Assembly: GCF_013204825.1 (NCBI RefSeq) | Contig: NZ_JABMKV010000001.1 | Location: 496,001 to 560,000 of the forward strand | Direction: 5' to 3' | Length of the DNA stretch: 64,000 bases | Origin: Pedobacter boryungensis | GTDB lineage: Bacteria > Bacteroidota > Bacteroidia > Sphingobacteriales > Sphingobacteriaceae | Part shown: positions 34,678 to 43,392 of the stretch, piece by piece | Layout of the letters: each line of letters opens with the position of its first letter | Position numbering within the stretch: position 1 is the first letter of the stretch | The notes under the pieces: generated by a model | What the model was told of the DNA's origin: nothing | Seen by the model: the letters and a program-made list of their open reading frames with translations, nothing else | Databases searched by the model: none | Program-made: the position numbers and the translations under genes

Positions 34678-35391
34678 ATGATTAATAAAGTTGTTGCTGG
34701 TGCTGATGAAGCAATTAAAGATATTTGTGATGGACAAACCTTAATGCTTGGAGGTTTTGGCTTGTGTGGTATTCCAGAAAATTGCATTGCTGCATTAGTG
34801 AAAAGTGGAGTTAAAAATCTAACCTGTATTGCTAATAATGCTGGTGTAGATGATTTTGGCATAGGATTGCTTTTACAAACCCGTCAGGTTAAAAAAATGA
34901 TTTCTTCTTATGTAGGCGAAAATGTTGAGTTTGAACGTCAATTGTTAAGCGGTGAATTAGAAGTTGAGCTAATCCCACAAGGAACATTGGCAACACGCTG
35001 TTTAGCTGCAGGATATGGTATGCCGGCTATATTTACTCCAGCAGGAGTAGGAACCGAAGTTGCAGAAGGCAAAGAAGTGAGAAATTTTAACGGTAAAGAC
35101 TATTTAATGGAATATGCTTTTGAAGCAGATTTTGCTGTCGTTAAAGCTTGGAAAGGCGATACTGCAGGAAATTTAATTTTCCGTTCTACTAGTAGAAATT
35201 TTAATCCTGTGATGGCAATGGCAGGCAAAACTACAATAGCAGAAGTAGAAGAATTAGTAGAAGCAGGTCAATTAGATCCTGACCATATTCATACTCCAGG
35301 TGTATATGTTCATCGTATTTTTCAAGGAAATAATTACGAAAAAAGAATAGAACAAAGAACGGTTAGACAGAAAGAAGTCGGAAGTCATTAG
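34678..35391 (+). CDS. scoA: 3-oxoacid CoA-transferase subunit A
   Basis: A 237-residue family I CoA-transferase alpha subunit. [17 protein letters not shown] (about 21-37), [15 protein letters not shown] and [17 protein letters not shown] are typical. With the beta subunit it moves CoA between succinyl-CoA and acetoacetate. The gap to scoB is 40 bases. A thiolase that could share the acetoacetyl-CoA pathway is 16 kb away, not in this operon. Confidence 0.92.
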   Translation: MINKVVAGADEAIKDICDGQTLMLGGFGLCGIPENCIAALVKSGVKNLTCIANNAGVDDFGIGLLLQTRQVKKMISSYVGENVEFERQLLSGELEVELIPQGTLATRCLAAGYGMPAIFTPAGVGTEVAEGKEVRNFNGKDYLMEYAFEADFAVVKAWKGDTAGNLIFRSTSRNFNPVMAMAGKTTIAEVEELVEAGQLDPDHIHTPGVYVHRIFQGNNYEKRIEQRTVRQKEVGSH

Positions 35392-35431
35392 GAGCTTGCA
35401 AAAAATCCTATTAATTTAATTCCTCAAAAAA

Positions 35432-36091
35432 ATGCTTGATAAAAACGGAATTGCGAAACGTATCGCAAAAGAAATAAAAGATGGTTATTATGTGAATTTG
35501 GGCATTGGCATTCCAACACTGGTGGCTAATTATATTCCAAATGAAATTAATATCGTCTTACAATCAGAAAATGGGTTACTAGGCATGGGACCATTTCCTT
35601 TTGAAGGAGAGGAAGACCCAGATTTAATAAATGCAGGGAAGCAAACCATTACAACTTTACCAGGATCTTCAATTTTTGATTCTGCAATGAGTTTTGGAAT
35701 GATTAGAGCTCAAAAAATAGATTTAACAATTTTAGGTGCAATGGAAGTTTCTGAAAACGGAGATATCGCCAATTGGAAAATACCAGGTAAAATGGTTAAA
35801 GGCATGGGCGGCGCTATGGATTTAGTAGCTTCTGCCAAAAATATTATTGTAGCTATGCAGCATGTAAACAAGGCAGGGGAGAGTAAATTACTGCCAAATT
35901 GTACACTGCCTTTAACAGGAATAAAATGTATTAAGAAGGTAGTTACGGAGTTAGCTGTGCTCGATATTTTACCAGAAGGTGGCTTTAAATTGATTGAGAG
36001 AGCGCCTGGGGTAAGCGTAGATTTTATAAGAAATGCAACATTGGGCAAATTGTATGCCGACGATAATGTGCCCGAAATGAATATTGAATAA
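35432..36091 (+). CDS. scoB: 3-oxoacid CoA-transferase subunit B
   Basis: A 219-residue beta subunit. The catalytic glutamate is Glu46 in SENGLLGMGPFP, preceded by VNLGIGIPTLVANYI and followed by GSSIFDSAMSFGMIR. It forms the covalent glutamyl-CoA intermediate. It follows scoA and ends at a strong bidirectional terminator. Confidence 0.94.
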   Translation: MLDKNGIAKRIAKEIKDGYYVNLGIGIPTLVANYIPNEINIVLQSENGLLGMGPFPFEGEEDPDLINAGKQTITTLPGSSIFDSAMSFGMIRAQKIDLTILGAMEVSENGDIANWKIPGKMVKGMGGAMDLVASAKNIIVAMQHVNKAGESKLLPNCTLPLTGIKCIKKVVTELAVLDILPEGGFKLIERAPGVSVDFIRNATLGKLYADDNVPEMNIE

Positions 36092-36103
36092 ATTTCACTC
36101 TAA

Positions 36104-36146
36104 TAAAAAAAGGATTTCTAATTAATAAAAGAAATCCTTTTTTTTA
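36104..36146. terminator. Bidirectional intrinsic terminator
   Basis: AAAAAAAGGATTTCT-type arm (36105-36119) pairs with AGAAATCCTTTTTTT (36130-36144). It separates the converging scoB and udk genes, with a T run on both strands. Confidence 0.9.
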
Positions 36147-36162
36147 TTTCGGTGATAAGATC

Positions 36163-36801
36163 TTACTTACAAAACTTCGCTTTTAATTCATCAGAAATTT
36201 CCTCAGTAATTCTGATAATGTCATCAGGGGTATCGTTGTTATTGATAACTATTTTATTGCAATTTTCTCGATAAGGCAATAAAAATTCATTGTAGGCTGG
36301 TACAACGTGATTATTCCATTTGTAAAGAACATCATCTTCCGGATAACCGCGTTCCATGCCATCGCGTTTGATACGGCGTTCTAAAGCTACTTTTTCATCA
36401 GCTTCTATAAATATGCGAAGATCTAATAAATCAGCTATTGCTTTAAAATGAAGAATGAAAAGGCCTTCTACAATAAGAATTGGTGCAGGATTTATTTCTA
36501 AAATCTTTACTACTGCCAATGGATTGTTAAAATTATACTCTTTCTTATAAACCACATCTCCTTTAATTAATTTCTTGATGTCGATTAAAAATTGCTCATC
36601 ATCAATAGTAGAAGGCAAATCAAAATTGTACAATTTATTTTCTTCTTGAGTCATTTCTCCGGCTGGGATGTAATAATCATCCTGCGATAAAAGTGTGACC
36701 TCATCATTCTTAAAATGATGTAAAAAACTATTTAGAAAAAATGTTTTACCAGAACCGCTGCCACCTGCAATACCGATAATTAATGGAGTTTTATTGTTCA
36801 T
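36163..36801 (-). CDS. udk: Uridine kinase
   Basis: A 212-residue P-loop kinase. Walker A is GGSGSGKT (13-20), and DDYYIP, NFDLPSTID and IEADEKVALERRIKRDG follow in uridine-kinase order. It phosphorylates uridine and cytidine in pyrimidine salvage. The ATG at 36801 is preferred to one four codons upstream. It overlaps the end of the LysM-protein gene by 11 bases, so the two are co-transcribed. Confidence 0.9.
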   Translation of the reverse strand: MNNKTPLIIGIAGGSGSGKTFFLNSFLHHFKNDEVTLLSQDDYYIPAGEMTQEENKLYNFDLPSTIDDEQFLIDIKKLIKGDVVYKKEYNFNNPLAVVKILEINPAPILIVEGLFILHFKAIADLLDLRIFIEADEKVALERRIKRDGMERGYPEDDVLYKWNNHVVPAYNEFLLPYRENCNKIVINNNDTPDDIIRITEEISDELKAKFCK

Positions 36802-38104
36802 TTTCCTGAGCACCGTACGTTATATTACAAAAAAAGCGTTTATCTAAAGCACCAACAGCATCTGCTACTGCTTTTGTCATTACAATGATAACATCTTTTG
36901 TCGATTCATTCTCTGTAAATTTACCAACAACCTTTGCAAAAGTTGATCGGTTGCTCATTGGGTTAGTTATTTTAACAATAGTGCCAATTGGAGCTGTGCG
37001 GTGTAGAATAAGCATTTTAGTAGGATCTAAATCCTGATCTGATATCCAAACGGCAGTACCTTTTTCTTCAATTTGAGTAAGTCCGTATCTACTTGGTGCA
37101 TATTTTAAAGAAGGATCTTTTATTGTATTCGTATTTTCTCCAGTATTTTCATCTTCTGAAGTTTCACTTATTGCTTGTTTAGCACCAATAATCTTTAACT
37201 TTTGACCAACGATTAATTCGTTAGATGTCAAATTGTTAAGAGATTTAAGTTGGTATGTGGTTAGCCCATATTTTTTAGCAATCGTGTAAATTGTTTCACC
37301 AGTAATAACGGTGTGCTCAAAACCACCGGTTACATTATTATTAGGCGTTACAGTTTCATTAACTGGTTTTTGATAATTTTTAGGTGTTGGAGTAGGAATT
37401 GCTTTTTCAGCTACTGTTTCTGTAGTATTGGCAGAAGCCGATGGAATTTTTAAAACTTGTCCAATTTGTAAATTGCTTGAAGAAAGTCCATTTAAACGTT
37501 TAATTTCTTCAACTGTTGTTCCATATTTTTCTGCTAATAGATTCAAATTTTCCTTTGGTTTAACAGCATGTTCTACAGTTGCTGAATTATCGACACTAGC
37601 CAAAGCAGGTTTATGAACAACAGGATTAGCCACAACTGAAGTTTCTTGCACAGCAGAATTTCCATTTGCAGGAATTTTTAAAACTTGACCAATTTGAAGA
37701 TTAATTGAAGTCAAATTATTCACTCGCTTAATTTCATTTACGGTTGTTCCATATTTTTCTGCAAGCATATTTAAATTATCTTTTGCTTTTACAATATGCT
37801 CAGTGATGGCTGTGTTATCTGTTAGAGTAGGAGTAGCAACTGCAGTAAATGCAATGTTGGTTGGAACTTTTAAAATTACTCCAATTTGCAAAAACTTATT
37901 GTCATTATAAGTCATTATATCTTTATAATTAACACTGTATTTTCTAGCTATGGAATAATAAGTTTCTTTAGCTTCTACTTTATGGATAATTAATTTTTTT
38001 CCGTTATTGTTTTCAACTCCAATAGAATCTACTTTGTTGTTTGCGTATGAAATAGAAATGCTGAGCGAAAAAGTGGCCAGTAAGAGTATATATATTTTAT
38101 GCAT
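36791..38104 (-). CDS. Secreted protein with four LysM domains
   Basis: A 437-residue protein with a signal peptide (1-21). Four LysM repeats lie at about 39-82, 102-145, 178-221 and 263-306, each ending in a LKIP- or LKVP-like strand and separated by Ser/Thr/Pro/Val-rich linkers. The C-terminal 100 residues (RTAPIGTIVKITNPMSNRSTFAKVVG) resemble an RlpA-like double-psi barrel. It probably binds peptidoglycan in the periplasm; a lytic activity is not shown by any visible catalytic motif. Confidence 0.85.
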   Translation of the reverse strand: MHKIYILLLATFSLSISISYANNKVDSIGVENNNGKKLIIHKVEAKETYYSIARKYSVNYKDIMTYNDNKFLQIGVILKVPTNIAFTAVATPTLTDNTAITEHIVKAKDNLNMLAEKYGTTVNEIKRVNNLTSINLQIGQVLKIPANGNSAVQETSVVANPVVHKPALASVDNSATVEHAVKPKENLNLLAEKYGTTVEEIKRLNGLSSSNLQIGQVLKIPSASANTTETVAEKAIPTPTPKNYQKPVNETVTPNNNVTGGFEHTVITGETIYTIAKKYGLTTYQLKSLNNLTSNELIVGQKLKIIGAKQAISETSEDENTGENTNTIKDPSLKYAPSRYGLTQIEEKGTAVWISDQDLDPTKMLILHRTAPIGTIVKITNPMSNRSTFAKVVGKFTENESTKDVIIVMTKAVADAVGALDKRFFCNITYGAQENEQ

Positions 38105-38279
38105 TAATTTCTTGAAATATTTGGAACGACAATTATACGAATAATATATTTTACGTTATTAACGTATGTAAAACGATATTATGACATATCTATTGTTTAA
38201 AAAACTTAAATTTAACAAACCAATCTTAACACACATTGTTGTTGATACACAAACAAAAAACGCTAAAAATAAAAATACC

Positions 38280-38759
38280 ATGGACGCAAAAGAAATTAGT
38301 TTAAATGAAAAAGAAGTAAAACCTGTTGTAGATATGTTAAATGATTATTTAGCCAATTATCATATACATTATCAAAAATTAAGAGGCTGCCACTGGAATG
38401 TAAAAGGGCAAAACTTTTTTACCTTGCATATCAAATTTGAAGAGTTATATACAAACGCCCAACTTACAATTGATGAAATTGCAGAACGAGTATTAACTTT
38501 AGGGAAACCACCACACAGTCGTTTTTCAGATTACATAAAAGAATCGAAAATTAAAGAAGTGAACACAATAGGCATGGCCGATATGACGATGGTTGAAACT
38601 ATAATAGACGATATGTCGAAATTGATTGAGTTGGAAAGAGATTTACTAGAGGCAACAGATAAAGCTGGTGACGATGGTAGTAATGATATGGTAAACCGCT
38701 TTATGCAATTTAAAGAGAAAACAACTTGGATGTTGCGCTCTTTCTTAGGAAAGAAGTAA
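38280..38759 (+). CDS. dps: Dps-family DNA-binding ferritin-like protein
   Basis: A 159-residue Dps protein from ATG at 38280. A longer frame from 38181 adds a basic tail atypical of the family and was not used. Ferroxidase residues are visible: His in LRGCHWNVKG, Asp/Glu in FEELYTNAQLTIDEIAERV. Dps dodecamers store iron and protect DNA from peroxide during starvation. A terminator follows. Confidence 0.9.
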   Translation: MDAKEISLNEKEVKPVVDMLNDYLANYHIHYQKLRGCHWNVKGQNFFTLHIKFEELYTNAQLTIDEIAERVLTLGKPPHSRFSDYIKESKIKEVNTIGMADMTMVETIIDDMSKLIELERDLLEATDKAGDDGSNDMVNRFMQFKEKTTWMLRSFLGKK

Positions 38760-38777
38760 TCAATTAAAATTTAATAG

Positions 38778-38821
38778 GCCATAGATGTGTAGATTTAAAT
38801 CTCCAAATCTGTGGCTTTTTT
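38778..38821 (+). terminator. Intrinsic terminator of dps
   Basis: GCCATAGAT (38778-38786) pairs with ATCTGTGGC (38807-38815; one wobble), followed by TTTTTTTG. Its T run also supplies the TTTG -33 element of the next promoter. Confidence 0.8.
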
Positions 38822-38851
38822 GTATTAAGAACACACTAATATTTATCTTTG
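38819..38851 (+). promoter_or_regulatory. Bacteroidota-type promoter of the UbiD-family gene
   Basis: TTTG (38819-38822), a 21-base spacer and TATCTTTG (38844-38851) match the consensus closely. The predicted transcription start coincides with the A of the ATG at 38855, implying a leaderless mRNA. Confidence 0.6.
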
Positions 38852-38854
38852 GGC

Positions 38855-40687
38855 ATGGGTTACAAAAATTTAGCCGAATGCGTTGCAGATCTTGAAAAAA
38901 ACGGCCATTTAATTCGAATTAAAGAAGAGGTAGATCCATATTTAGAAATGGCTGCGATTCATTTACGTGTAAACGAAAATCAGGGCCCAGCACTGCTGTT
39001 CGAGAATGTAAAAGGAAGCAAATTTCCAGCAGTTTCAAATCTCTTTGGAACTTTGGAACGCTCAAAATTTATGTTTAGAGATAGTTTGCCAAAAGTAGAA
39101 CAGCTAGTTGCTTTGCGTTCTGACCCAATTAAAGCGTTAAAAAATCCAGTTAAGTCAGCTGGTTCGGCTTTAACAGCGTTATCGGCGCTGCCCCTAAAAC
39201 AATCATTATTTAAAAGCGCATTTCAAAAAACTACCATATCAGCTTTGCCTCAAATTGTAAATTGGCCAATGGATGGTGGTCCGTTTATCACTATGCCTCA
39301 GGTATTTACTGAAGATATAGATCAACCTGGGGTAATGCATGGGAATTTAGGGATGTACCGTATTCAATTAGCTGGTAATGAGTATATAGTTGATAAAGAA
39401 ATTGGTTTGCATTATCAAATACATAGAGGCATTGGTGTGCATCAAACCAAAGCAAATGCCAAAGGACAACCCTTAAAAGTGAGTGTATTTGTTGGTGGAC
39501 CACCTTCTCATCCACTAGCTGCTGTTATGCCTTTACCAGAGGGATTATCAGAGCTTACTTTTGCAGGTGCATTAGGGAACAGACGCTTTCGCTATTTTTA
39601 TGATGAGGAAGGTTTTTGTATTTCAGCCGATGCTGATTTTGTAATTACCGGTACAGTTTATCCTCAAGAAAATAAACCAGAAGGCCCATTTGGAGATCAC
39701 TTAGGCTATTATAGTTTAACACATCCTTTTCCATTAATGAAAGTGAGCAATGTGTACCATAAAAAAGATGCAATTTGGAGCTTCACTGTAGTTGGTCGAC
39801 CACCACAAGAAGATACGAGTTTTGGAGCACTAATTCATGAGATTACGGGTTCAGCGATTCCTCAAGAAATTCCAGGATTAAAAGAAGTAAATGCAGTTGA
39901 TGCGGCGGGCGTGCATCCATTATTGTTTGCAATAGGAAGTGAGCGTTACACGCCTTATTTAAAGGAACGCAAACCACAAGAAATCTTAACTATCGCCAAT
40001 CATATCTTAGGTAAAAATCAATTGAGTTTGGCAAAGTATTTATTTATTGCTGCAAGGGAAGATGATGAAAGACTAAGCACAAATAATATTGCACTTTTTC
40101 TTCAGCATATGCTGGAAAGAATTGATTTAACTAAAGATTTACATTTTCACACCAATACCACTATTGATACTTTAGATTATTCTGGAGATGGATTGAACTC
40201 AGGTTCGAAAGTGGTTTTTGCAGCTGCTGGTGCTAAAAAAAGAGATTTACTAGAAAAATTACCAAGTGAATTTAGTTTGTCAGAGGAATATAATCATAAA
40301 ATAGCTATTCCTGGTGTTTTGGCTGTGCAAGGAGATAGGTATGAAAATGAAATAGCAAGTAAACAAGAAATCGCTAGCTTAAAAGAACATCTTAAATCAC
40401 AAAATCTTTCAGGTTTACCTTTAATAGTTTTATGTGATGATGCCGAGTTTACCGCTGCCAATGTCAACAATTTAGTTTGGGTAACTTTTACAAGAAGTAA
40501 TCCTGCTTCAGACATTGATGGTGTTAATGATTTTACGGTAAATAAGCATTGGGGATGCAATGGGCCATTAATTATAGACGCACGTAAAAAACCTCATCAT
40601 GCACCAGAATTAATTAAAGATCCTGGAATTGAAAAGAAAATAGATAAAATGGCAGAAGTTGGTGGCCCGCTATATGGAATTATCTAG
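38855..40687 (+). CDS. UbiD-family decarboxylase, menaquinone-biosynthesis type
   Basis: A 610-residue UbiD-fold protein: NGHLIRIKEEVDPYLEMAAIH at the N-terminus, the prenyl-FMN-site segment FVGGPPSHPLAAVMPLPEGLSELTFAGAL (core PPSHPLA) and EGPFGDHLGYYS with catalytic acid residues. It is about 110 residues longer than E. coli UbiD, as in the menaquinone decarboxylase subgroup. It needs prenylated FMN, presumably from UbiX at 16324. ATG at 38855 fits; a TTG two codons upstream lies inside the -7 box and is excluded. Confidence 0.88.
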   Translation: MGYKNLAECVADLEKNGHLIRIKEEVDPYLEMAAIHLRVNENQGPALLFENVKGSKFPAVSNLFGTLERSKFMFRDSLPKVEQLVALRSDPIKALKNPVKSAGSALTALSALPLKQSLFKSAFQKTTISALPQIVNWPMDGGPFITMPQVFTEDIDQPGVMHGNLGMYRIQLAGNEYIVDKEIGLHYQIHRGIGVHQTKANAKGQPLKVSVFVGGPPSHPLAAVMPLPEGLSELTFAGALGNRRFRYFYDEEGFCISADADFVITGTVYPQENKPEGPFGDHLGYYSLTHPFPLMKVSNVYHKKDAIWSFTVVGRPPQEDTSFGALIHEITGSAIPQEIPGLKEVNAVDAAGVHPLLFAIGSERYTPYLKERKPQEILTIANHILGKNQLSLAKYLFIAAREDDERLSTNNIALFLQHMLERIDLTKDLHFHTNTTIDTLDYSGDGLNSGSKVVFAAAGAKKRDLLEKLPSEFSLSEEYNHKIAIPGVLAVQGDRYENEIASKQEIASLKEHLKSQNLSGLPLIVLCDDAEFTAANVNNLVWVTFTRSNPASDIDGVNDFTVNKHWGCNGPLIIDARKKPHHAPELIKDPGIEKKIDKMAEVGGPLYGII

Positions 40688-40734
40688 CGTAATAATTTTA
40701 TATTGTAATACCTACAGAGAAGTTCTATCTACAA

Positions 40735-40772
40735 AAAGAAAGCCATTTAGTTTATACTAAATGGCTTTCTTT
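40735..40772. terminator. Strong bidirectional terminator
   Basis: A perfect 17-bp stem (40735-40751 with 40756-40772, four-base loop) rich in A at the 5' end and T at the 3' end. It divides the converging UbiD-type and OmpP1 genes. Confidence 0.92.
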
Positions 40773-40787
40773 ATAGATTATGATGCT

Positions 40788-42296
40788 TTAAAATCTTAAA
40801 CCAATAGTTAGAAAAACATTGTCTTTAGTGTTTTTAATTGCAGCAACTGGTTCGGTTCCGTTATTTAATGTATATGGACTAAAGCTATTTTCAACTTCTA
40901 CTCTTTGATAAGCTAAGTCGATGTAATAATTATTTACACGGTAACCTAAACCACCACTATACATTTTAGTATCAAAGAATCCATCACTATCACTTTTATA
41001 TGGACTTCCATTTAAGCCATAACCAGCTCTCAAACTTATATTTTGAAGTTTGTATTCTGCTCCAACTCTATAGTTAACTGCACTTTTATAGTTATTTCTA
41101 ACATCAGCATTATTGCTGCTAATCAAGGCATTATCGGCACTATTGTCAGTTGAGAATCTAGTACTTGCATAATCAATAAAATCAACATCAGCAGAAATAA
41201 TAGCTTGACCACCAATGATGTAACTTGCACCAAAAGATCCTTTTAATGGTGTACGTAAATTATAGGTAAAATCATAGGTTTTACTTTCAGTAGTCCCTCT
41301 AATCGTTCCTCTATTGTCAAGGCCTTCAGTGTAGCTATCATCAATTACAAACCATGTCGGAGTTTGTATTGTTGCACCCAGTCTAAGTCCTTCTGCCGCT
41401 CTGAATATAACGCCTAAACGAGCATTTACTCCAGAACCTTTTGTAGTCTGGCTTTGATTAAATAACAATTTATAATTAATATTAGCTCCAGTTAGGTTTC
41501 CAGTACCATCGTATTCTCTGGCTTTTCCGCTTTCTTCATACTGGGCGTCGCTGTTATATTTAATATCAACTAAACCGATACTAGCACCAATGTAAAATTG
41601 GTTTGAAACATTAGCAGCTCCTGAAAAATTAAACTCAGATACAGAACCGCTTCTTATTTCATTTTTACGCTGTGCATTACTTTGTGCATTATCTGCAAAG
41701 GTTTCAGGGTAGTAATTATTTGCAACATTATCATAACTTATCAAATAATTATTATAAGCCATTGTTTCTAAACCTCCTGATGCCAAATTATTAGGAGATG
41801 TACTTCCGCCAAGTTCGGCAAAATAGTCAGCTATTGAATTTTTATTATTAGATCCCCCGTAGTTTATCTCTCCGCTATAATCGTTAGTTCTATTATATCC
41901 CAGACCAAAAACTGCACTTATTAATCCTTTTTTTGTATCCTCTCCTTTTTGTTTATATAAAGGCGTAAAAAATACGGCACCAATTTGATTTACATTTAAT
42001 TCGCTTTTATCTGTATTTGTATTTTGGCCGAGGTAATTTGCATTTATACCAGTTTGATTGAATTCTGGTGTTAAACTAAACTCAGATTTTGTAAATAAAC
42101 CTAATCCCGCAGGGTTTCCACCTAAAGAACTTATATCTCCCCCAACACCAATTTGAGCATTACCCATTGCTTTAAAACGAGTAGTACTTCCATAATTAGT
42201 TTGAGAAAAACGAAGAGCATCGCTCGCATATTGAGCATATATATTGCTTGTGGTAACTACTATAGCTACCACTAGCATTGTCATAAATTTTTTCAT
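40788..42296 (-). CDS. OmpP1/FadL-like outer membrane channel
   Basis: A 502-residue outer-membrane beta-barrel with a signal peptide ending near IYAQ. ALRFSQTNYGSTTRFKAMGNAQIGVGGDISSLGGNPAGLGLF (core SSLGGNPAGLG) is the FadL/OmpP1 hallmark hatch motif, and the protein ends in aromatic FLTIGLRF, a barrel-sorting C-terminus. It probably moves hydrophobic compounds across the outer membrane. It is 18 bases downstream of the YG-rich lipoprotein and likely co-transcribed. Confidence 0.88.
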   Translation of the reverse strand: MKKFMTMLVVAIVVTTSNIYAQYASDALRFSQTNYGSTTRFKAMGNAQIGVGGDISSLGGNPAGLGLFTKSEFSLTPEFNQTGINANYLGQNTNTDKSELNVNQIGAVFFTPLYKQKGEDTKKGLISAVFGLGYNRTNDYSGEINYGGSNNKNSIADYFAELGGSTSPNNLASGGLETMAYNNYLISYDNVANNYYPETFADNAQSNAQRKNEIRSGSVSEFNFSGAANVSNQFYIGASIGLVDIKYNSDAQYEESGKAREYDGTGNLTGANINYKLLFNQSQTTKGSGVNARLGVIFRAAEGLRLGATIQTPTWFVIDDSYTEGLDNRGTIRGTTESKTYDFTYNLRTPLKGSFGASYIIGGQAIISADVDFIDYASTRFSTDNSADNALISSNNADVRNNYKSAVNYRVGAEYKLQNISLRAGYGLNGSPYKSDSDGFFDTKMYSGGLGYRVNNYYIDLAYQRVEVENSFSPYTLNNGTEPVAAIKNTKDNVFLTIGLRF

Positions 42297-42314
42297 GTGT
42301 TCAGTTAATTTAGA

Positions 42315-43229
42315 TTATCTACCACCACCTCTTGTTGGTCTACCACCACCACTGCTTCCACCGCCAGAACTTTCAGATCTACCAGCACTACTTGCTGGAG
42401 GTGGTGAACTCTGTTGTGGGGGAGGGTTATAAGTAGGTGCAGGTCTTGAAGATGCCTCACTAGTCCTTGTTGGTCTAGATGAAGATTCAGTACTTCTAGT
42501 AGGTCTACTATCACTAGTGCTATTTGGACGAGTAGTATTTCCATTATTTGTTGGATTATACATTTCGGCTCTGCTTCTTGTAACGGTAGTATTGTTTCCA
42601 CTATTTGCTCTAGTAGGTGGGCCAACTTGATTTCCACCATAATAACCACTTCCATTTCTGCCCACGCCATTTTCACTTCCTCTGCTTGGTCTTGCGCCAT
42701 AATTTGGACTATTGTAGTTTCTACCTGCGTAGTAGCCACCACCGTAACTACCCCCGTAATAACCACCATAGTATCCTGTTCCATAGTAGTTATAGTTTGA
42801 ATAAATGCCCCAATATGGATTATAATATGGACTACCAAAATAGCTGTAATAATATTGGCTATACCAATTATTATAACCATAATAACCGCCACCATAATAG
42901 CCATAAGGGCTATAATAAGAACTGTAGCCGTAATAATTGTAATATGGATCGTAATATGGTCTATAAGGATTACCGTAATAAAATCTGTCTATACGAGAAG
43001 AATAATCCATGTCGTAATACGGATCTGTTTTACCATAATAATCACTTGTAGAATTAGTTGTTTGTGTAGCTTGAACTGGTTCAGAAGCTTTATATTCTTT
43101 AGCTTGTGCAGTTGTGTTGTACACATCATCCTGAATGGCATTATTCTGCGCCAACTTAGGAGTAGAGCAGGAGGTAACCAACAAAGCAGTTACTGCGAGC
43201 ATACTGGTGAGTAAATGATTAGGTTTCAT
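42315..43229 (-). CDS. Low-complexity Tyr/Gly-rich lipoprotein
   Basis: A 304-residue lipoprotein (LVTSC, Cys21). Residues about 75-195 are dominated by Tyr, Gly, Asn, Ser and Pro (PYYDPYYNYYGYSSYYSPYG-like runs). The C-terminal 90 residues are rich in Ser, Arg, Pro and Thr with repeated RPTR units and end in GGGRPTRGGGR. No enzymatic fold is visible. Related low-complexity lipoproteins are seen in Bacteroidota, but I know of no defined function. The repeated codons produce long open frames on the other strand that are not genes. Confidence 0.72.
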   Translation of the reverse strand: MKPNHLLTSMLAVTALLVTSCSTPKLAQNNAIQDDVYNTTAQAKEYKASEPVQATQTTNSTSDYYGKTDPYYDMDYSSRIDRFYYGNPYRPYYDPYYNYYGYSSYYSPYGYYGGGYYGYNNWYSQYYYSYFGSPYYNPYWGIYSNYNYYGTGYYGGYYGGSYGGGYYAGRNYNSPNYGARPSRGSENGVGRNGSGYYGGNQVGPPTRANSGNNTTVTRSRAEMYNPTNNGNTTRPNSTSDSRPTRSTESSSRPTRTSEASSRPAPTYNPPPQQSSPPPASSAGRSESSGGGSSGGGRPTRGGGR

Positions 43230-43324
43230 GTGTGTGTATTTATGGTTTCAATTGTCACATGGAGTTAGCCTAAAGGGCTTAGTTCATGTTATGTGTGTTT
43301 TGTTTGTGTGTGCAATCAAATTGT

Positions 43325-43345
43325 AGCTATAAATTTATAGCTTTG
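43325..43345 (+). promoter_or_regulatory. Perfect palindrome overlapping the proS -7 box
   Basis: AGCTATAAATTTATAGCT (43325-43342) is an 18-bp perfect palindrome. Its right edge overlaps a TAGCTTTG -7 box (43338-43345), 48 bases before the proS ATG. It could be an operator or a chance product of AT-rich sequence. Confidence 0.4.
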
Positions 43346-43392
43346 TAAACGATATTACAAGAAATTTAACACAAAAAACGTTCCAAATAGTT

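Noticed and set aside
38181..38279. N-terminal extension of the Dps protein
   Set aside because: The extra 33 residues are basic and unlike Dps N-termini, and ATG at 38280 gives the family length.
42305..43214. Long open frames on both strands over the Tyr/Gly-rich lipoprotein
   Set aside because: They arise from the repetitive codons of the real minus-strand gene, have no start context and give low-complexity products rich in His, Ile or Val.
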